A stretch of DNA of 64,000 bases from Umezawaea endophytica (GCF_025061645.1 NZ_JANYMP010000016.1:180585-244584), one strand, 5' to 3'; shown: positions 15,504-39,136, counted from the stretch's first letter. Notes: generated by a model from the letters alone, not told the origin. Made by a program: numbers and translations.

Positions 15504-16867
15504 AAGAGGGACGCGAACCAGTCGACCCCGGTCCACGACCAGAACACCAGCCGGGGCAGCGACACCGCGAAAACGACCGCCACCACCGCGACCAGGACGA
15601 AACCACCACCAACCCTCTTGGTCACCACCACGGCCGAGAGCGCGAGCAGCACCGGGACGAGTGCGACGGGCCAACTGAAGTAGCCCACGACGACGCACAG
15701 GACAGCGGCCAGCGCTGCCGTGCCGGGAGCGGGCCCCTCCGCCGACCGCGCCCACTTGACGAGCGACCAGCAGGGAAGGCCGACCAGGACGAATGTGAGC
15801 GCGGTGAGGAACAACTGCTGGGTGTCCGACAGCTCCCGCATCCTCAGCACCTCCCGGACGAGCAGTCCCGCCAGGAACAAGCCGGTTCCGGCGAACAGGC
15901 CGTTCGTCTCCACCACACGGCGGTCCGTCGAGCCGGAGGACGTGCCGCGCTGCGTCGCCTTCGTCCTCTCCTGCTGGAGTTGGCGCGATATCCGCTTGGC
16001 TTCGGCATCCTGCAACTTCTTGTGCTCGGTCTCGACCTCGCGGAGCTTCCGCTCGGCCTCGGCGGCACGCTGCTTGTGCTGGATGCGGACCTCGCGGAGC
16101 TGCTGCTCGGTGCGCGCCAACCTCCGCTGGAACACGAGGTCGGAGGTCGACCGGGGGAAGTCGGCTGCCGTGTCGTGCTCAGCAGTCGCGGTATCCGTCT
16201 TGAACACGCCCTTGGCGAGCTCGGCCAGTGCCTTCCGAACCTCGACCTGGATGGTGTGCACCTCGTCGAGCACCCGGCGGCAGTGGTCCAGCAGGTCCGC
16301 TTCCTCGTCGAGCTTCGCGGTGAGTTCGACACGCGCGGTCGGAGTGGTCACGGGCTCCTCCGGTTCGGCCCGATCCGGGTAGAAGATGTACCACCGAGCC
16401 CTCAGCGTGTGGAGGATGAGCTGGACGAACCCCTCGTCCTCGCGAACCTCGCCCAGCGCCGCCCGCGTCCGCGCGAACTGCACGTCGACCTCGGCCACGT
16501 ACCTGGTCAACTCGTCGAACTTCTCCCTGAGCACCTCGTTCTCGTTCACGACGCCCTTCAGCTTGGCGTCCAACGCCTCGAGTTCACCCCGCACGGATCG
16601 CCGATCCCGCTCCAGCCAGGAGATTATCTTGAGCAGCGGGGCCAACAGTCCGCTCACTTTGTCCCGCTGGACTTTGAGGTCCTCGAACTGCTGGAGGTGG
16701 AGCTTTTCCAGCCTCTTGAGGTCGTCGATGTGCCCTCTCTGGGACTCGATGAGATTCGCGCGCTCAGCAATTGAGCACAGCCGCCGCCTGACCGGTATGC
16801 CGAAATGGGCGCGGTCCGATCGGCCGAGTGCTAGCCGGCCATCAGGTCCGCAAGGTGCCGCAGCCAC
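15500..16867 (-). CDS. Coiled-coil membrane protein of unknown function
   Basis: I do not recognise a family. From about 16775 downward the frame encodes a long heptad-rich region ('HIDDLKRLEKLHLQQFEDLK' and on), a second coiled coil ('EQQLREVRIQHKQRAAEAER' and following), then four hydrophobic segments in the last ~130 residues ('LFLAGLLVREVL', 'LFLTALTFVLVGLPCW', 'AALAAVLCVVVGYFSWPVA', 'FVLVAVVAVVFAVSL'). The topology is thus a large cytoplasmic coiled coil on a C-terminal membrane anchor. The start is unclear: the GTG at 16867 would overlap the M48 gene by 37 bp and has no RBS, while the next in-frame GTG (16657) would cut off clear coiled-coil sequence. It ends convergently with the exporter (shared CTAG). 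Confidence 0.55.
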   Translation of the reverse strand: MAAAPCGPDGRLALGRSDRAHFGIPVRRRLCSIAERANLIESQRGHIDDLKRLEKLHLQQFEDLKVQRDKVSGLLAPLLKIISWLERDRRSVRGELEALDAKLKGVVNENEVLREKFDELTRYVAEVDVQFARTRAALGEVREDEGFVQLILHTLRARWYIFYPDRAEPEEPVTTPTARVELTAKLDEEADLLDHCRRVLDEVHTIQVEVRKALAELAKGVFKTDTATAEHDTAADFPRSTSDLVFQRRLARTEQQLREVRIQHKQRAAEAERKLREVETEHKKLQDAEAKRISRQLQQERTKATQRGTSSGSTDRRVVETNGLFAGTGLFLAGLLVREVLRMRELSDTQQLFLTALTFVLVGLPCWSLVKWARSAEGPAPGTAALAAVLCVVVGYFSWPVALVPVLLALSAVVVTKRVGGGFVLVAVVAVVFAVSLPRLVFWSWTGVDWFASLF

Positions 16868-18126
16868 GCGAAGGACATCAGCGCGGCGAACACGGCTCCG
16901 CCCGCCACGCACGTCACCGGTGCGGCCGTTCGGAGGAACTCGCGCATCCGCCCGGCCGTCGGGTCGACGCGCTGTCGAGCACGGCCCGCCGCAGCCGCCC
17001 CCAAGCACAGCGCCACCGAGCCGAGTGCGAAAGCGGCGAGCACCGGCGGGGTCGTGGGGATGGCTGCCGGGAACGGGGCGGTGTGGCTGCCGAGCACGAC
17101 ACCGGTGACCAGCAGGGCGGCGGACCGGAACGGGTGGGAGCCGGTGTGCCAGGTCGAGCGCCAGACGCCGAACGCCGCGTACAGCGTCAGCGGGGCGCCG
17201 ATCAGCGCGCCCGCGACCGCTGCGGCCCCCACGCCGTGGGCGACGCCCGTCGTCCTCACCAAAAGAAGCGCGGGGCCGAGTGCTGCGCCGGCGGTGGTCG
17301 CGCCCAGCAGCAGGAGGCCGGGGGTGGTGGCCAGCAGTCGTCCCGGATCGGCCAGCACGGCTGTTCGGGTGTCGCCGCCGGGATGTCCGCGCAGCCACGG
17401 GCGCACGGCGGGTGCGGTGCCGACCGCGGCCAGCAGTCCCTCGGCACCGTCGCGGGCGGCGACCAGGTCCGCCTGGTGCTCCCGTGCCCGCAGGAACGCC
17501 CGCGCCACCAACTCGGTGATCACCGCTTGGACCAGGAAACCCGTGAGCAGCCCCTGAAGCGGGACGGGTGGTGACAACCAGCCCAGCCACACCAGGAGGA
17601 GCAGCGCCAGCGCGGTCGGCACGACGCTCGCGCGGAGCACCGACCCCAACCGGTACCAATCGAGGTCACCCGCGCGCACGTGCGCGAGTTCGTGGCGCAC
17701 CACCGCCTCGAACACCGCCCGCCCCTCCCCGCTCGCCGTGCACAGCCCGAGCAGTTCGGGTCCCATCACCAGCACCACCACACCGTGCCCGCCCGCGACG
17801 AACGCCCGTCGCCCCAACCTCGGCCCGAGGCGGACCACGACCTCCTCCCGATCGACAAGACCCGCGACCACGGCGGCGGCCTCGGTGAACGACGTCTCCT
17901 CCAGCGGCACGGACCCGCGCGACCGCCACAGCAACCGGAGACCCCAGTAGGCGAACGCCACCGCGTACACGACCATCGCCTTGCCCGCCACGTCGAACAG
18001 CAGGCCTTCGGCGCTCCACTCGACCAGGGCGGCGACGTTCAGCCCGACCATCGTGGCCAGCAGGCACAGCAGCAGCGTGTCGTCAGAGGGGAACCCCCGG
18101 AGTTCGACGCGGCGTAAGGCACTCAC
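16831..18126 (-). CDS. M48/M56-like integral membrane metallopeptidase
   Basis: A 431-residue polytopic membrane protein. The zinc motif HELAH (145-149, in 'AVVRHELAHVRAGD') and the downstream 'AREHQADLVAA' (E216 and D220) give the HExxH...ExxxD arrangement of HtpX/BlaR1-type peptidases. Two hydrophobic helices precede the active site and at least five follow it. The family degrades or activates membrane or exported proteins, but the substrate here is unknown. The start is the GTG at 18126, overlapping the upstream stop (GTGA). It is coupled to the 154-residue gene and probably to the coiled-coil gene downstream, suggesting they act together. Confidence 0.8.
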   Translation of the reverse strand: MSALRRVELRGFPSDDTLLLCLLATMVGLNVAALVEWSAEGLLFDVAGKAMVVYAVAFAYWGLRLLWRSRGSVPLEETSFTEAAAVVAGLVDREEVVVRLGPRLGRRAFVAGGHGVVVLVMGPELLGLCTASGEGRAVFEAVVRHELAHVRAGDLDWYRLGSVLRASVVPTALALLLLVWLGWLSPPVPLQGLLTGFLVQAVITELVARAFLRAREHQADLVAARDGAEGLLAAVGTAPAVRPWLRGHPGGDTRTAVLADPGRLLATTPGLLLLGATTAGAALGPALLLVRTTGVAHGVGAAAVAGALIGAPLTLYAAFGVWRSTWHTGSHPFRSAALLVTGVVLGSHTAPFPAAIPTTPPVLAAFALGSVALCLGAAAAGRARQRVDPTAGRMREFLRTAAPVTCVAGGAVFAALMSFAWLRHLADLMAG

Positions 18127-18587
18127 CGCGGGTCGTCGCGTTCGAGCAGCAGCGCCACGACGATCGCGTCCGCCAGCGCCTCCGCCTGCCGCTCCTCGAC
18201 GCCCAGTGCCTTGGCCCGCACCAACGCGATCGCCCGGACTCTGGCCAGTTCGTCGGCAGACCACTCCTGAACGGGCGCTTCGACGGCGCGGCGCTTGACG
18301 AGCTTGCGGAACACCTTGCCCGCGCCGGTCTTCACCGCTTCGCCGACACCGTCGGACAACGCGGTGATCACGCTGCCCGAGACGAGCGCGACCACGGGGG
18401 TGATCATCTCGACCGCGTCGCCCAAACCGAAGCCGAGGGGATCGTCGTGGAAGCGGCGGAACGCGCGTTCGGCCCTGGCGGGGTGGTCGAGGTACGGCGC
18501 GGCGACCAGGGCGAACGAGGGGAGTTCGGCGGGGGCAACGGCTTCGACCACTCGTTCGGCCAGGTCGTGCGCGGTCACGGTGGTCAT
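18123..18587 (-). CDS. Hypothetical 154-residue helical protein coupled to the M48 peptidase
   Basis: It starts at an ATG with AGGGGAG 6 bp upstream and overlaps the peptidase start by GTGA. The sequence is mostly helical: residues 1-60 are amphipathic ('AHDLAERVVEAVAP', 'ARAERAFRRFHDDP'). A Gly/Val/Ala stretch at about 60-82 ('AVEMITPVVALVSGSVITAL') may be one membrane-interacting helix. The last ~60 residues are charged ('ELARVRAIALVRAKALGVEERQAEALADAI' is one helix, quoted in part: ELARVRAIALVRAK). No known domain is recognised. Coupling suggests an adaptor or regulator of the peptidase. Confidence 0.6.
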   Translation of the reverse strand: MTTVTAHDLAERVVEAVAPAELPSFALVAAPYLDHPARAERAFRRFHDDPLGFGLGDAVEMITPVVALVSGSVITALSDGVGEAVKTGAGKVFRKLVKRRAVEAPVQEWSADELARVRAIALVRAKALGVEERQAEALADAIVVALLLERDDPR

Positions 18588-18649
18588 CGGCGGCTCCCCT
18601 TGGCAGATCGACGCTGTCGTAGTGGAGACCGTAGCGGGCAGGCGCGTCC

Positions 18650-19411
18650 TCACTCCTCGAACAGGTGCCGCAGGTAGACCTCCGGCTTCGCCAGGAAGTC
18701 CCGTGTCAGGCGGACCGGCAGCGCGCCGTCGTACGTGGTGCGGGTGATCGCGCCGTCGTCCGCGATCTCCAGGATGGCCGCTCCCGGCAGGGCCAGGAGG
18801 ATCGGGGAGTGGGTGGCGACCACGAACTGGCAGCCCTGCTCCACGAGGTCGGCGAGCCGCACCAGGACGGCCAGGCAGCCGCGGACCGACAGCGCGGCCT
18901 CCGGCTCGTCCAGGAAGTACAGCCCGTCCGCTCCGAACCGGTGGCTCACCAGGTCGAGGAACGACTCCCCGTGCGACCGCTCGTGCGGGGAGATCCCACC
19001 GTAGGAGGGAAGGAGCGACGGGGAGTAGGGGTCCTCGTCCAGGCGCTCGATCTCGGTGGCGACGTTGTAGTACGACTCGGCTCGCAGGAAGTACCCGGTG
19101 CGGGGTTTGCGGCCGGACCAGGACAGCACCAGGTCGTCCCCCAGCGAGGACTCCGACGCGCGGGTCGCGAACCGGAAGTTCTGGCTCCCGCCCTCGGGGT
19201 TGAAGCCGCACGCCACCGCCATGGCCTCGGTGAGCGTGGACTTGCCGCTCCCGTTCTCCCCCACCAGGAACGTCACGCCCGGCGCCAACTCCAGCCCGTT
19301 CGCCACCAGGTCCCGCACCGCGGGCAGGGTGAAGGGGTAGCGCCCGGTGTCGGCGAGGGGCTCGACGCGCACCTGCCGGACGAAGTGACCAGGACCTCGC
19401 CGACGACGCAC
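18650..19411 (-). CDS. AAA family (ABC/SMC-like) ATPase
   Basis: A 253-residue soluble ATPase of the AAA_21/RecF-like type. Walker A is GENGSGKST (51-59), a signature-like SHGES lies at 146-150, Walker B is LYFLDEPEAAL (164-174) and the H-loop is 'VATHSPIL'. It has no membrane domain, coiled-coil hinge or nuclease domain, so it is neither a transporter ATPase nor OLD-type nuclease. The GTG start at 19411 is not well supported by an RBS. It lies 62 bp upstream of the 154-residue/M48 pair on the same strand, so it may belong to the same unit. Such stand-alone ATPases are common in actinobacteria and their cellular role is unknown. Confidence 0.75.
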   Translation of the reverse strand: MRRRRGPGHFVRQVRVEPLADTGRYPFTLPAVRDLVANGLELAPGVTFLVGENGSGKSTLTEAMAVACGFNPEGGSQNFRFATRASESSLGDDLVLSWSGRKPRTGYFLRAESYYNVATEIERLDEDPYSPSLLPSYGGISPHERSHGESFLDLVSHRFGADGLYFLDEPEAALSVRGCLAVLVRLADLVEQGCQFVVATHSPILLALPGAAILEIADDGAITRTTYDGALPVRLTRDFLAKPEVYLRHLFEE

Positions 19412-19426
19412 CAGCAGACCTCCTCG

Positions 19427-19612
19427 CTACCCGGACGTCCTCGATGCTACGTCGCCCGACGCCCGTTCCCGCGCTTCGACGACCTCGTCACCGTCCGCCC
19501 ACCGCGCCGGCAGTGGTTTCCCCACCAAGGCCTCGATCGCGCCGAGGAGGTGGCGGCACGGATCGGGGCGGCAGCGGGTGAACCGCGGCAAGCGGCCGTT
19601 CGAGTTCGCCAC
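19427..19612 (-). CDS. Possible small hypothetical protein (61 residues)
   Basis: A short frame from GTG 19612 with GGGGG about 10 bp upstream and G/C-rich third positions throughout. It has two cysteines, 'TRCRPDPCRHLLGAIEALVG', then a charged C-terminus. It fills the otherwise empty space between the PPOX and ATPase genes. No homology is recognised, and it could be chance coding in GC-rich DNA. Confidence 0.3.
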   Translation of the reverse strand: MANSNGRLPRFTRCRPDPCRHLLGAIEALVGKPLPARWADGDEVVEARERASGDVASRTSG

Positions 19613-19630
19613 CCGCTGAACCCCCGGACG

Positions 19631-20098
19631 TCACGCCGTGTGCTCCCGCGCGCCCGGCACGTCGACCAGGTCGCGGCCGGGCAGCCAGCCGTTGGGGATG
19701 TCGGTGGCGCGCCACGCGGACACCCTCAGCCGGACGGCCTCGATCGGGGCGCTGAGGAACGGTTCCGCCTGCGGCACCTTGGCGAGCAGCACGCGGCGCA
19801 CGTCGTCGGCCTCGGCTCCCACGACGACGCGCGCGGTCGCCTGGGCCTGGAGGAACGGCTGGGCGGGCGAGCCCGTCGAGATGATCACGGACACCAGCGG
19901 GTCCTGCCTGATCGCGGCGAGCGTGCGGCCCCGCTGCTCCAGCACCAGCGACAGGGTGAACAGGCCGGTCTCGGCGAAGTACGCGCCGTTGACCCAGGGG
20001 CCCTGTTCGCCCGCCGTGGCGAGGAAGAAGGACTGGTGCGCGGCGAGGGTGTCGCGGACCAGGTTCTCGACCTCGGACGTCGTCTCCAGAATCGTCAT
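19631..20098 (-). CDS. Pyridoxamine 5'-phosphate oxidase-fold protein
   Basis: A 155-residue split-barrel flavin-binding protein. The early 'FFLATAGEQGPWVNGAYFAE' (strands 1-2), 'LVSVIISTGSP' and 'QAQATARVV' correspond to the PPOX/FMN-binding barrel, and 'AVRLRVSAWRATD' is the usual terminal strand. Members reduce flavin or F420-linked substrates or bind heme, so the activity is not predictable. The ATG at 20098 is chosen. A GTG at 20116 is also in frame and neither has a strong RBS. It lies just beyond the end of the siderophore operon and is probably not part of it. Confidence 0.7.
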   Translation of the reverse strand: MTILETTSEVENLVRDTLAAHQSFFLATAGEQGPWVNGAYFAETGLFTLSLVLEQRGRTLAAIRQDPLVSVIISTGSPAQPFLQAQATARVVVGAEADDVRRVLLAKVPQAEPFLSAPIEAVRLRVSAWRATDIPNGWLPGRDLVDVPGAREHTA

Positions 20099-20153
20099 GC
20101 GGCGAAAGGTATTCACCGATTTTCGGGAGATCCGCGAAGCGGGCCGGTTAGTC

Positions 20154-20186
20154 CCCGTTCGAGGGACACGTTCCCGCCCGAACGGG
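20154..20186 (-). terminator. Probable terminator of the siderophore operon
   Basis: An 8-bp inverted repeat, CCCGTTCG (20154-20161) with CGAACGGG (20179-20186), begins 3 bp after the MbtH stop codon. There is no T-run. Confidence 0.4.
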
Positions 20187-20188
20187 TG

Positions 20189-20394
20189 TCACGCGCTCAT
20201 GGCGTCCCGCAGGCTCTTGGGCCGCAGGTCGGTCCAGGTGGACTCGACGTAGGCCAGGCACGCCTCGCGGGTGTCCTCGCCGAACACCGGCCGCCAGCCC
20301 GCGGGCACGTCCGCGAACGACGGCCACAGCGAGTGCTGCTCCTCGTCGTTGACCAGCACGAGGAAGCGGCCGTCGGTGTCCTCGAAGGGGTTGC

Positions 20395-20398
<4 letters not shown>
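20189..20398 (-). CDS. MbtH-like protein, NRPS adenylation-domain partner
   Basis: A 69-residue protein with the complete MbtH pattern: [19 protein letters not shown], then [13 protein letters not shown] and [13 protein letters not shown]. The Trp residues of SLWP, PAGW and TWTDLRP that bracket the adenylation-domain contact are all present. MbtH proteins bind and activate or solubilise A domains. Its ATG overlaps the NRPS stop (ATGA), so it is translated with the NRPS, its evident partner. It is the last gene of the operon. Confidence 0.95.
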
Positions 20399-35280
<14,882 letters not shown>

Positions 35281-35299
35281 CACAACGCCTTTCTGGGTC

Positions 35300-36331
35300 T
35301 TACTTGGCGGAGAGCAGCGGGAGCATCTGCTCCAGCGCGTACGGGATGCTCAGCACCGTGTTGAACGACATGGCGGCACCGACCGGCGGCTCGTCGTAGG
35401 GCACGAAGAGGTCGCGCTTCTCCTGCACCACCTTGAGGTTCTTGTACAGCGCCTCGTTCTTGATCTGATCGGTCGACGCGGGGTCGGCGATCAGCCACAC
35501 CAGGCGGTCGACGTCGATCACGTCGAAGCGCTCGTAGCTGAGGTCCACGACGTTCTCCGTGCCGACGGCCTCCTTGAGCTTGTCCGACACCACGAAACCG
35601 AGCTGGGTCAGGAACAGCATCTTCGGGTCGTTCGGCGAGAACACCGAGTACGTGCCCGGCTGGTAGGCGTCGGCCACGACCGCGGACTTGCCCGCGAACT
35701 CGGGGTGCGCCGTCTTGGCGGCGGCGAACTTGCCGTCGATGTCCGTGATCAGCTTGTCGACCTCGGTGGACTTGCCGAGCGCCTTGCCCGCCAGGCGGGC
35801 GCTGTCCTGCCACGGCGCCTGGTAGTCCTCGAAACCCTTGGGCTGCGCGACGACGGGCGCGATCTTCGACAGGGTGTCGTACTGCTCCTGCTTCATGCCC
35901 GAGTACTGGGCCAGGATCAGGTCGGGCTTGAGGCCCGCGATCTTCTCCATGTTGTACTCGTCGCGCTCACCGACGACCTCGGGAGGCGTGTCGCCCCAGA
36001 GGGACTTGGTCCACGGCCACTTGCCGTACGGGGTCTCCTTGAACCAGTCGATGGCGCCGACGGGCTTCGTGCCCAGCGCGAGCACGACGTCCTGGTCGGA
36101 CAGCCCGAGCGTGACGACGCGCTTGGGCTCGGCCTTGACCTCGGTCGTGCCGTACTTGTGGTCGACCTTGACCGGGAACGCGCCGCCACCGCTGGAAGCG
36201 GGCGTGCTCGATCCGCCCGCGGTCGTGTCACCGCCGCCGCAGGCCGCGAGCAGCAGGGTGGCGACGAGCGCCACCGCTGCCAGCGGCGGACGGCGCACGG
36301 CACGGGCCGTGGGCATGGACATGCTGAACAT
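35300..36331 (-). CDS. Ferric-siderophore binding lipoprotein (FecB/FhuD-like)
   Basis: A 343-residue periplasmic-binding-fold protein. A lipoprotein signal ends in the lipobox LLAAC (Cys31), so it is anchored to the outer face of the membrane. The class III binding-protein pattern is clear: '[19 protein letters not shown]', '[15 protein letters not shown]', '[11 protein letters not shown]' and, towards the end, '[12 protein letters not shown]'. It would deliver the ferric siderophore to the FecCD/FecE importer encoded at 9-12 kb. It lies 17-20 bp upstream of the NRPS and 71 bp downstream of the ornithine hydroxylase on the same strand, i.e. inside the biosynthetic operon. Confidence 0.93.
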   Translation of the reverse strand: MFSMSMPTARAVRRPPLAAVALVATLLLAACGGGDTTAGGSSTPASSGGGAFPVKVDHKYGTTEVKAEPKRVVTLGLSDQDVVLALGTKPVGAIDWFKETPYGKWPWTKSLWGDTPPEVVGERDEYNMEKIAGLKPDLILAQYSGMKQEQYDTLSKIAPVVAQPKGFEDYQAPWQDSARLAGKALGKSTEVDKLITDIDGKFAAAKTAHPEFAGKSAVVADAYQPGTYSVFSPNDPKMLFLTQLGFVVSDKLKEAVGTENVVDLSYERFDVIDVDRLVWLIADPASTDQIKNEALYKNLKVVQEKRDLFVPYDEPPVGAAMSFNTVLSIPYALEQMLPLLSAK

Positions 36332-36402
36332 CGGGGTGTTCCCTTCGGGGGTTTCCTGCTGGGGCGAAATCGGGCGGAGGATCGCGAACCCGTTCTGGTG
36401 CG

Positions 36403-37749
36403 TCAGTGCGACACGGTCGCGCTCACGGCGTACTCCGGCTGCGCGGGGATGCTGGGGGTCCTGCGGTCCACGACGGACTCCAGGATCTCCCCCACCCGCA
36501 CGGCGAGGTTCGACAGCAGCGACGAGGTGATGCCGTGCGAGTGCTCGGTACCACCTTGCAGGTAGATCCCCCCGAGGACCTGCCCGTCGGTGTCCAGCCG
36601 GTAGTCGCGGCCGACGCGCAGCCGCTCGCGCTCGTCACGGCGGCAGTGCTCGGCGATCCCGCCGAGCATCTCGGTCGGGTCGGACTCGCGGTACCCCGTG
36701 GCGTAGACGACGGCGTCGGCGTCGAGTTCCGTGCGCTCACCGGTCGTCAGCGACTCGACGGTCACCCGCACGCCGTTCGCGGTCTCCACGACCTCGGCGG
36801 GCCGCGACACGTTGATCAGGCGGAGCCGCTGCTTGCCGAGCACCTTCTCCTGGTACACCCGGCGGTACAGCTCGGCGATGAGGTCGTTGTCGACCACCGC
36901 GTAGTTCGTGTTGCCGTGGTAGGCCATCAGCCTGTTCTTCACGTCCTCGGGCGCCAGGTAGAACTCGTCGACGGCGGCCGGGTCGAAGATGCGGTTGGCG
37001 AACGAGCTGTCGTCCGCCGGGCTGTAGCCGTAGCGCGCGAACACCGCGCACACCTCGGCCTTGGGGAAGCGCTCGTGCAGGTGCGCCGCGACCTCCGCGC
37101 CGCTCTGCCCCGCGCCGACGACGACGAACCGGCGCGGTGCCTCCGCGTCCAGCTCGCCGACCCGGTGCAGGAAGTCGCGGTTGTGCCAGATGTGCTCCGA
37201 GGACGTGACGCCCTCGGGGAAGTTCGCCTGGAGACCCGTTGCCAGCACGAGGTTGCGGGCGCGGCGGACCTCGACGGCGCCCTGCGCGTCGCGCGCGCTC
37301 ACGTCGAAGTGGGTGATCACGCCGTCGTGCAGGACGGGTTGGACCGAGACGACCTCGTGGTCGTAGGACACGACGTCGTCGACCTTCGCCGCCGCCCACT
37401 CGAAGTAGTCGTGGAACTCGACCCGCAGCGGGTACATGTTCTTGTGGTTGATGAAGTCCACCAGCCGGTCCCGGTCCTTCAGGTAGGACAGGAAGCTGAA
37501 CCCGCTGTTGGGGTTCCGCATGGTGACGAGGTCCTTGAGGAACGACACCTGCATGGTGGCGTCGTCGAGCAGCATGCCGCGGTGCCACCCGAAGGTCTTC
37601 TGCTTCTCGAAGAAGTGGGCCGTCACCACGTCGTCGCCACCGGCGTTGTGCTCGGCCACCGCGATTGCCAGAGCCAGGTTGGCGGGTCCGAATCCCACTC
37701 CGACGAGGTCGTAGACCGGAACGTCACCGTCGGTTCGTGCCTGTGGCAT
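36403..37749 (-). CDS. L-ornithine N5-monooxygenase
   Basis: A 448-residue flavin-dependent N-hydroxylase of the SidA/PvdA/IucD family. It converts L-ornithine to N5-hydroxyornithine with FAD, NADPH and O2, supplying the hydroxamate building block. The FAD loop is GVGFGPANL (17-25), the substrate/flavin segment is 'GMLLDDATMQVSFLKDLVTM', the NADPH loop is 'VVVGAGQSGAEVA', and the C-terminal 'DAVVYATGYRES' is the ATGY motif. It is the first gene of the leftward siderophore operon, and its product matches the A3 domain code. The promoter region carries an iron box 35-53 bp before the ATG, so iron repression is expected. Confidence 0.95.
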   Translation of the reverse strand: MPQARTDGDVPVYDLVGVGFGPANLALAIAVAEHNAGGDDVVTAHFFEKQKTFGWHRGMLLDDATMQVSFLKDLVTMRNPNSGFSFLSYLKDRDRLVDFINHKNMYPLRVEFHDYFEWAAAKVDDVVSYDHEVVSVQPVLHDGVITHFDVSARDAQGAVEVRRARNLVLATGLQANFPEGVTSSEHIWHNRDFLHRVGELDAEAPRRFVVVGAGQSGAEVAAHLHERFPKAEVCAVFARYGYSPADDSSFANRIFDPAAVDEFYLAPEDVKNRLMAYHGNTNYAVVDNDLIAELYRRVYQEKVLGKQRLRLINVSRPAEVVETANGVRVTVESLTTGERTELDADAVVYATGYRESDPTEMLGGIAEHCRRDERERLRVGRDYRLDTDGQVLGGIYLQGGTEHSHGITSSLLSNLAVRVGEILESVVDRRTPSIPAQPEYAVSATVSH

Positions 37750-37783
37750 AGCAGTCCCATCACGCGGCAGGAGGAAGGTCGAC

Positions 37784-37802
37784 TAAAGTTAGCCTAACTT
37801 AA
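37784..37802 (-). promoter_or_regulatory. Iron box (IdeR/DmdR operator) of the siderophore operon
   Basis: Minus-strand TTAAGTTAGGCTAACTTTA matches the consensus TTAGGTTAGGCTAACCTAA at about 16 of 19 positions. It lies 35 bp upstream of the ornithine monooxygenase start, where an iron-dependent repressor would block the promoter. Confidence 0.85.
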
Positions 37803-37852
37803 CTTAGGCGATACTCAACCTGCCACCGGCGTGACGTGATCTGCGCCGCTCC

Positions 37853-37871
37853 TTAACCTAGCCTGCCCTAA
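37853..37871. promoter_or_regulatory. Second, weaker iron box overlapping the upstream gene's stop codon
   Basis: TTAACCTAGCCTGCCCTAA matches the iron-box consensus at about 13 of 19 positions. It is about 50 bp upstream of the stronger box and contains the TAG stop (37868-37870) of the PaaK-like gene. Confidence 0.55.
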
Positions 37872-39136
37872 TCTACGATGGAACCCCTCGTCGCCTGGAC
37901 GGGCCGCTCGTCGATCACCCTCAGCAACTTCCCGGTTCGCGGATTCGTGACGAGCGCACTCCATTCGACCGCCAGCGGCAGGCACACGCCCTGCCGGACC
38001 TGATCGGCGAACCGGGGGCTGATCTCGTCCACACCCGACTCGATGACCTGCGTGATCCCCGCGCGGTCGGTCGCGTCGCACGCCACCCGGAGCACCAGCT
38101 CGTCCTTCGCGGCCCGCCGCCGGAGCACCACCTGGAACCCGGTGAACCGGTGTTCACGGGTCGCCGCGTCCACCACGGTCCGCAACTGGTCGTGGTGCAG
38201 GGTCACGTGGCCGACCCGCGCGCCCTCGCCCGCCCTTCCCAGCAAACGGAACACACCGCCGTCGAAATCCACCCATTCGGCCAGATCCCCAACGGGGTAG
38301 CGGAGGATCGGGAGCAGCCTGCGGGTCAGGTCGGTGACCAGCAGCCTGCCCGGCCTGCCCGGTTCCTCGATCGGTTCCCCGGTGTCCACGTCGACGACCT
38401 CCAGCACCCGGCCGGGCCGGAAGGCGCGGAGCACCCGGACGTCGGGGTGGTCCGCGACCGGCCCGGCGAGGATGCCCCCGTCGACGCTGCCGTACCCGAT
38501 CGACCGGAGGTCGGCGTTCGGGAACGCGGTCGCCACCAGCCCGCGCTGGTCGTCGTAGAACGCCTCGCCGCTGAACAGCACCAGCCGCACGTCCGGCAGT
38601 GCGCCCACCTGGTCGACCACGTACCGGGCCAAGCGGCACAACGAGGTCGGGAACCCGGCGAGCACGGTGGCGCTGAAGTCCCGCAGCGTCTGCACCGTGA
38701 ACTCCGGCGGGGCCGTGCCCGCGATCGGTAGCTGGACGGTGTCGACCAGGGCTTCCTGCAACGCGTTCAGCACCAGGATGAACCCGGAGTACAGCTCCCC
38801 CGCGTGGTACAGGTTCGCCACCCGGTCGCCGGGGCGCAGTCCCGCGTCGGCCAGTCCGCTCGCGAACGTCGCGGCGAGGTCGCGCCACTCCTCGCGGGTG
38901 TACACCGAGACGCGGGGCGCGCTGGTCGTGCCACCGGTCTTGAAGATGATCCCGCCGGTCTGCGGCCCGGTCAGCACCTGGTTGCCGCGCACCGTGTTCG
39001 CGGCCCAGAACCCGGCCTGCTCGACGATCGGCAGGTCGACGAGCCGGGGGTGCTCGGGCACGTCGCGGTAGAGGTCCCGGTAGAACGGCGAGTTGTCCCG
39101 CGCGAAGCGGACGAGGTCCGCGAGCCGATCGCTCAT
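37868..39136 (-). CDS. PaaK/LuxE-family adenylate-forming enzyme
   Basis: A 422-residue protein of the phenylacetate-CoA ligase/F390-synthetase group. The nucleotide loop reads 'IFKTGGTTSAPRVS' (about 66-79). A 'FSGEAFYDDQ' segment and 'IGYGSVDGG' (the Y-G-x-x-D/E motif) are present, followed by 'PGRLLVTDLTRRLLPILRYPVGDLAEW' (quoted for its R-Y-x-x-G-D core) and a C-terminal lid. It should activate a carboxylic acid as acyl-AMP, but the substrate is unknown. It is the last of four overlapping genes (ATGA with the LuxC fusion). Its stop codon lies inside an iron box, which puts this operon directly against the siderophore promoter. Confidence 0.8.
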   Translation of the reverse strand: MSDRLADLVRFARDNSPFYRDLYRDVPEHPRLVDLPIVEQAGFWAANTVRGNQVLTGPQTGGIIFKTGGTTSAPRVSVYTREEWRDLAATFASGLADAGLRPGDRVANLYHAGELYSGFILVLNALQEALVDTVQLPIAGTAPPEFTVQTLRDFSATVLAGFPTSLCRLARYVVDQVGALPDVRLVLFSGEAFYDDQRGLVATAFPNADLRSIGYGSVDGGILAGPVADHPDVRVLRAFRPGRVLEVVDVDTGEPIEEPGRPGRLLVTDLTRRLLPILRYPVGDLAEWVDFDGGVFRLLGRAGEGARVGHVTLHHDQLRTVVDAATREHRFTGFQVVLRRRAAKDELVLRVACDATDRAGITQVIESGVDEISPRFADQVRQGVCLPLAVEWSALVTNPRTGKLLRVIDERPVQATRGSIVD

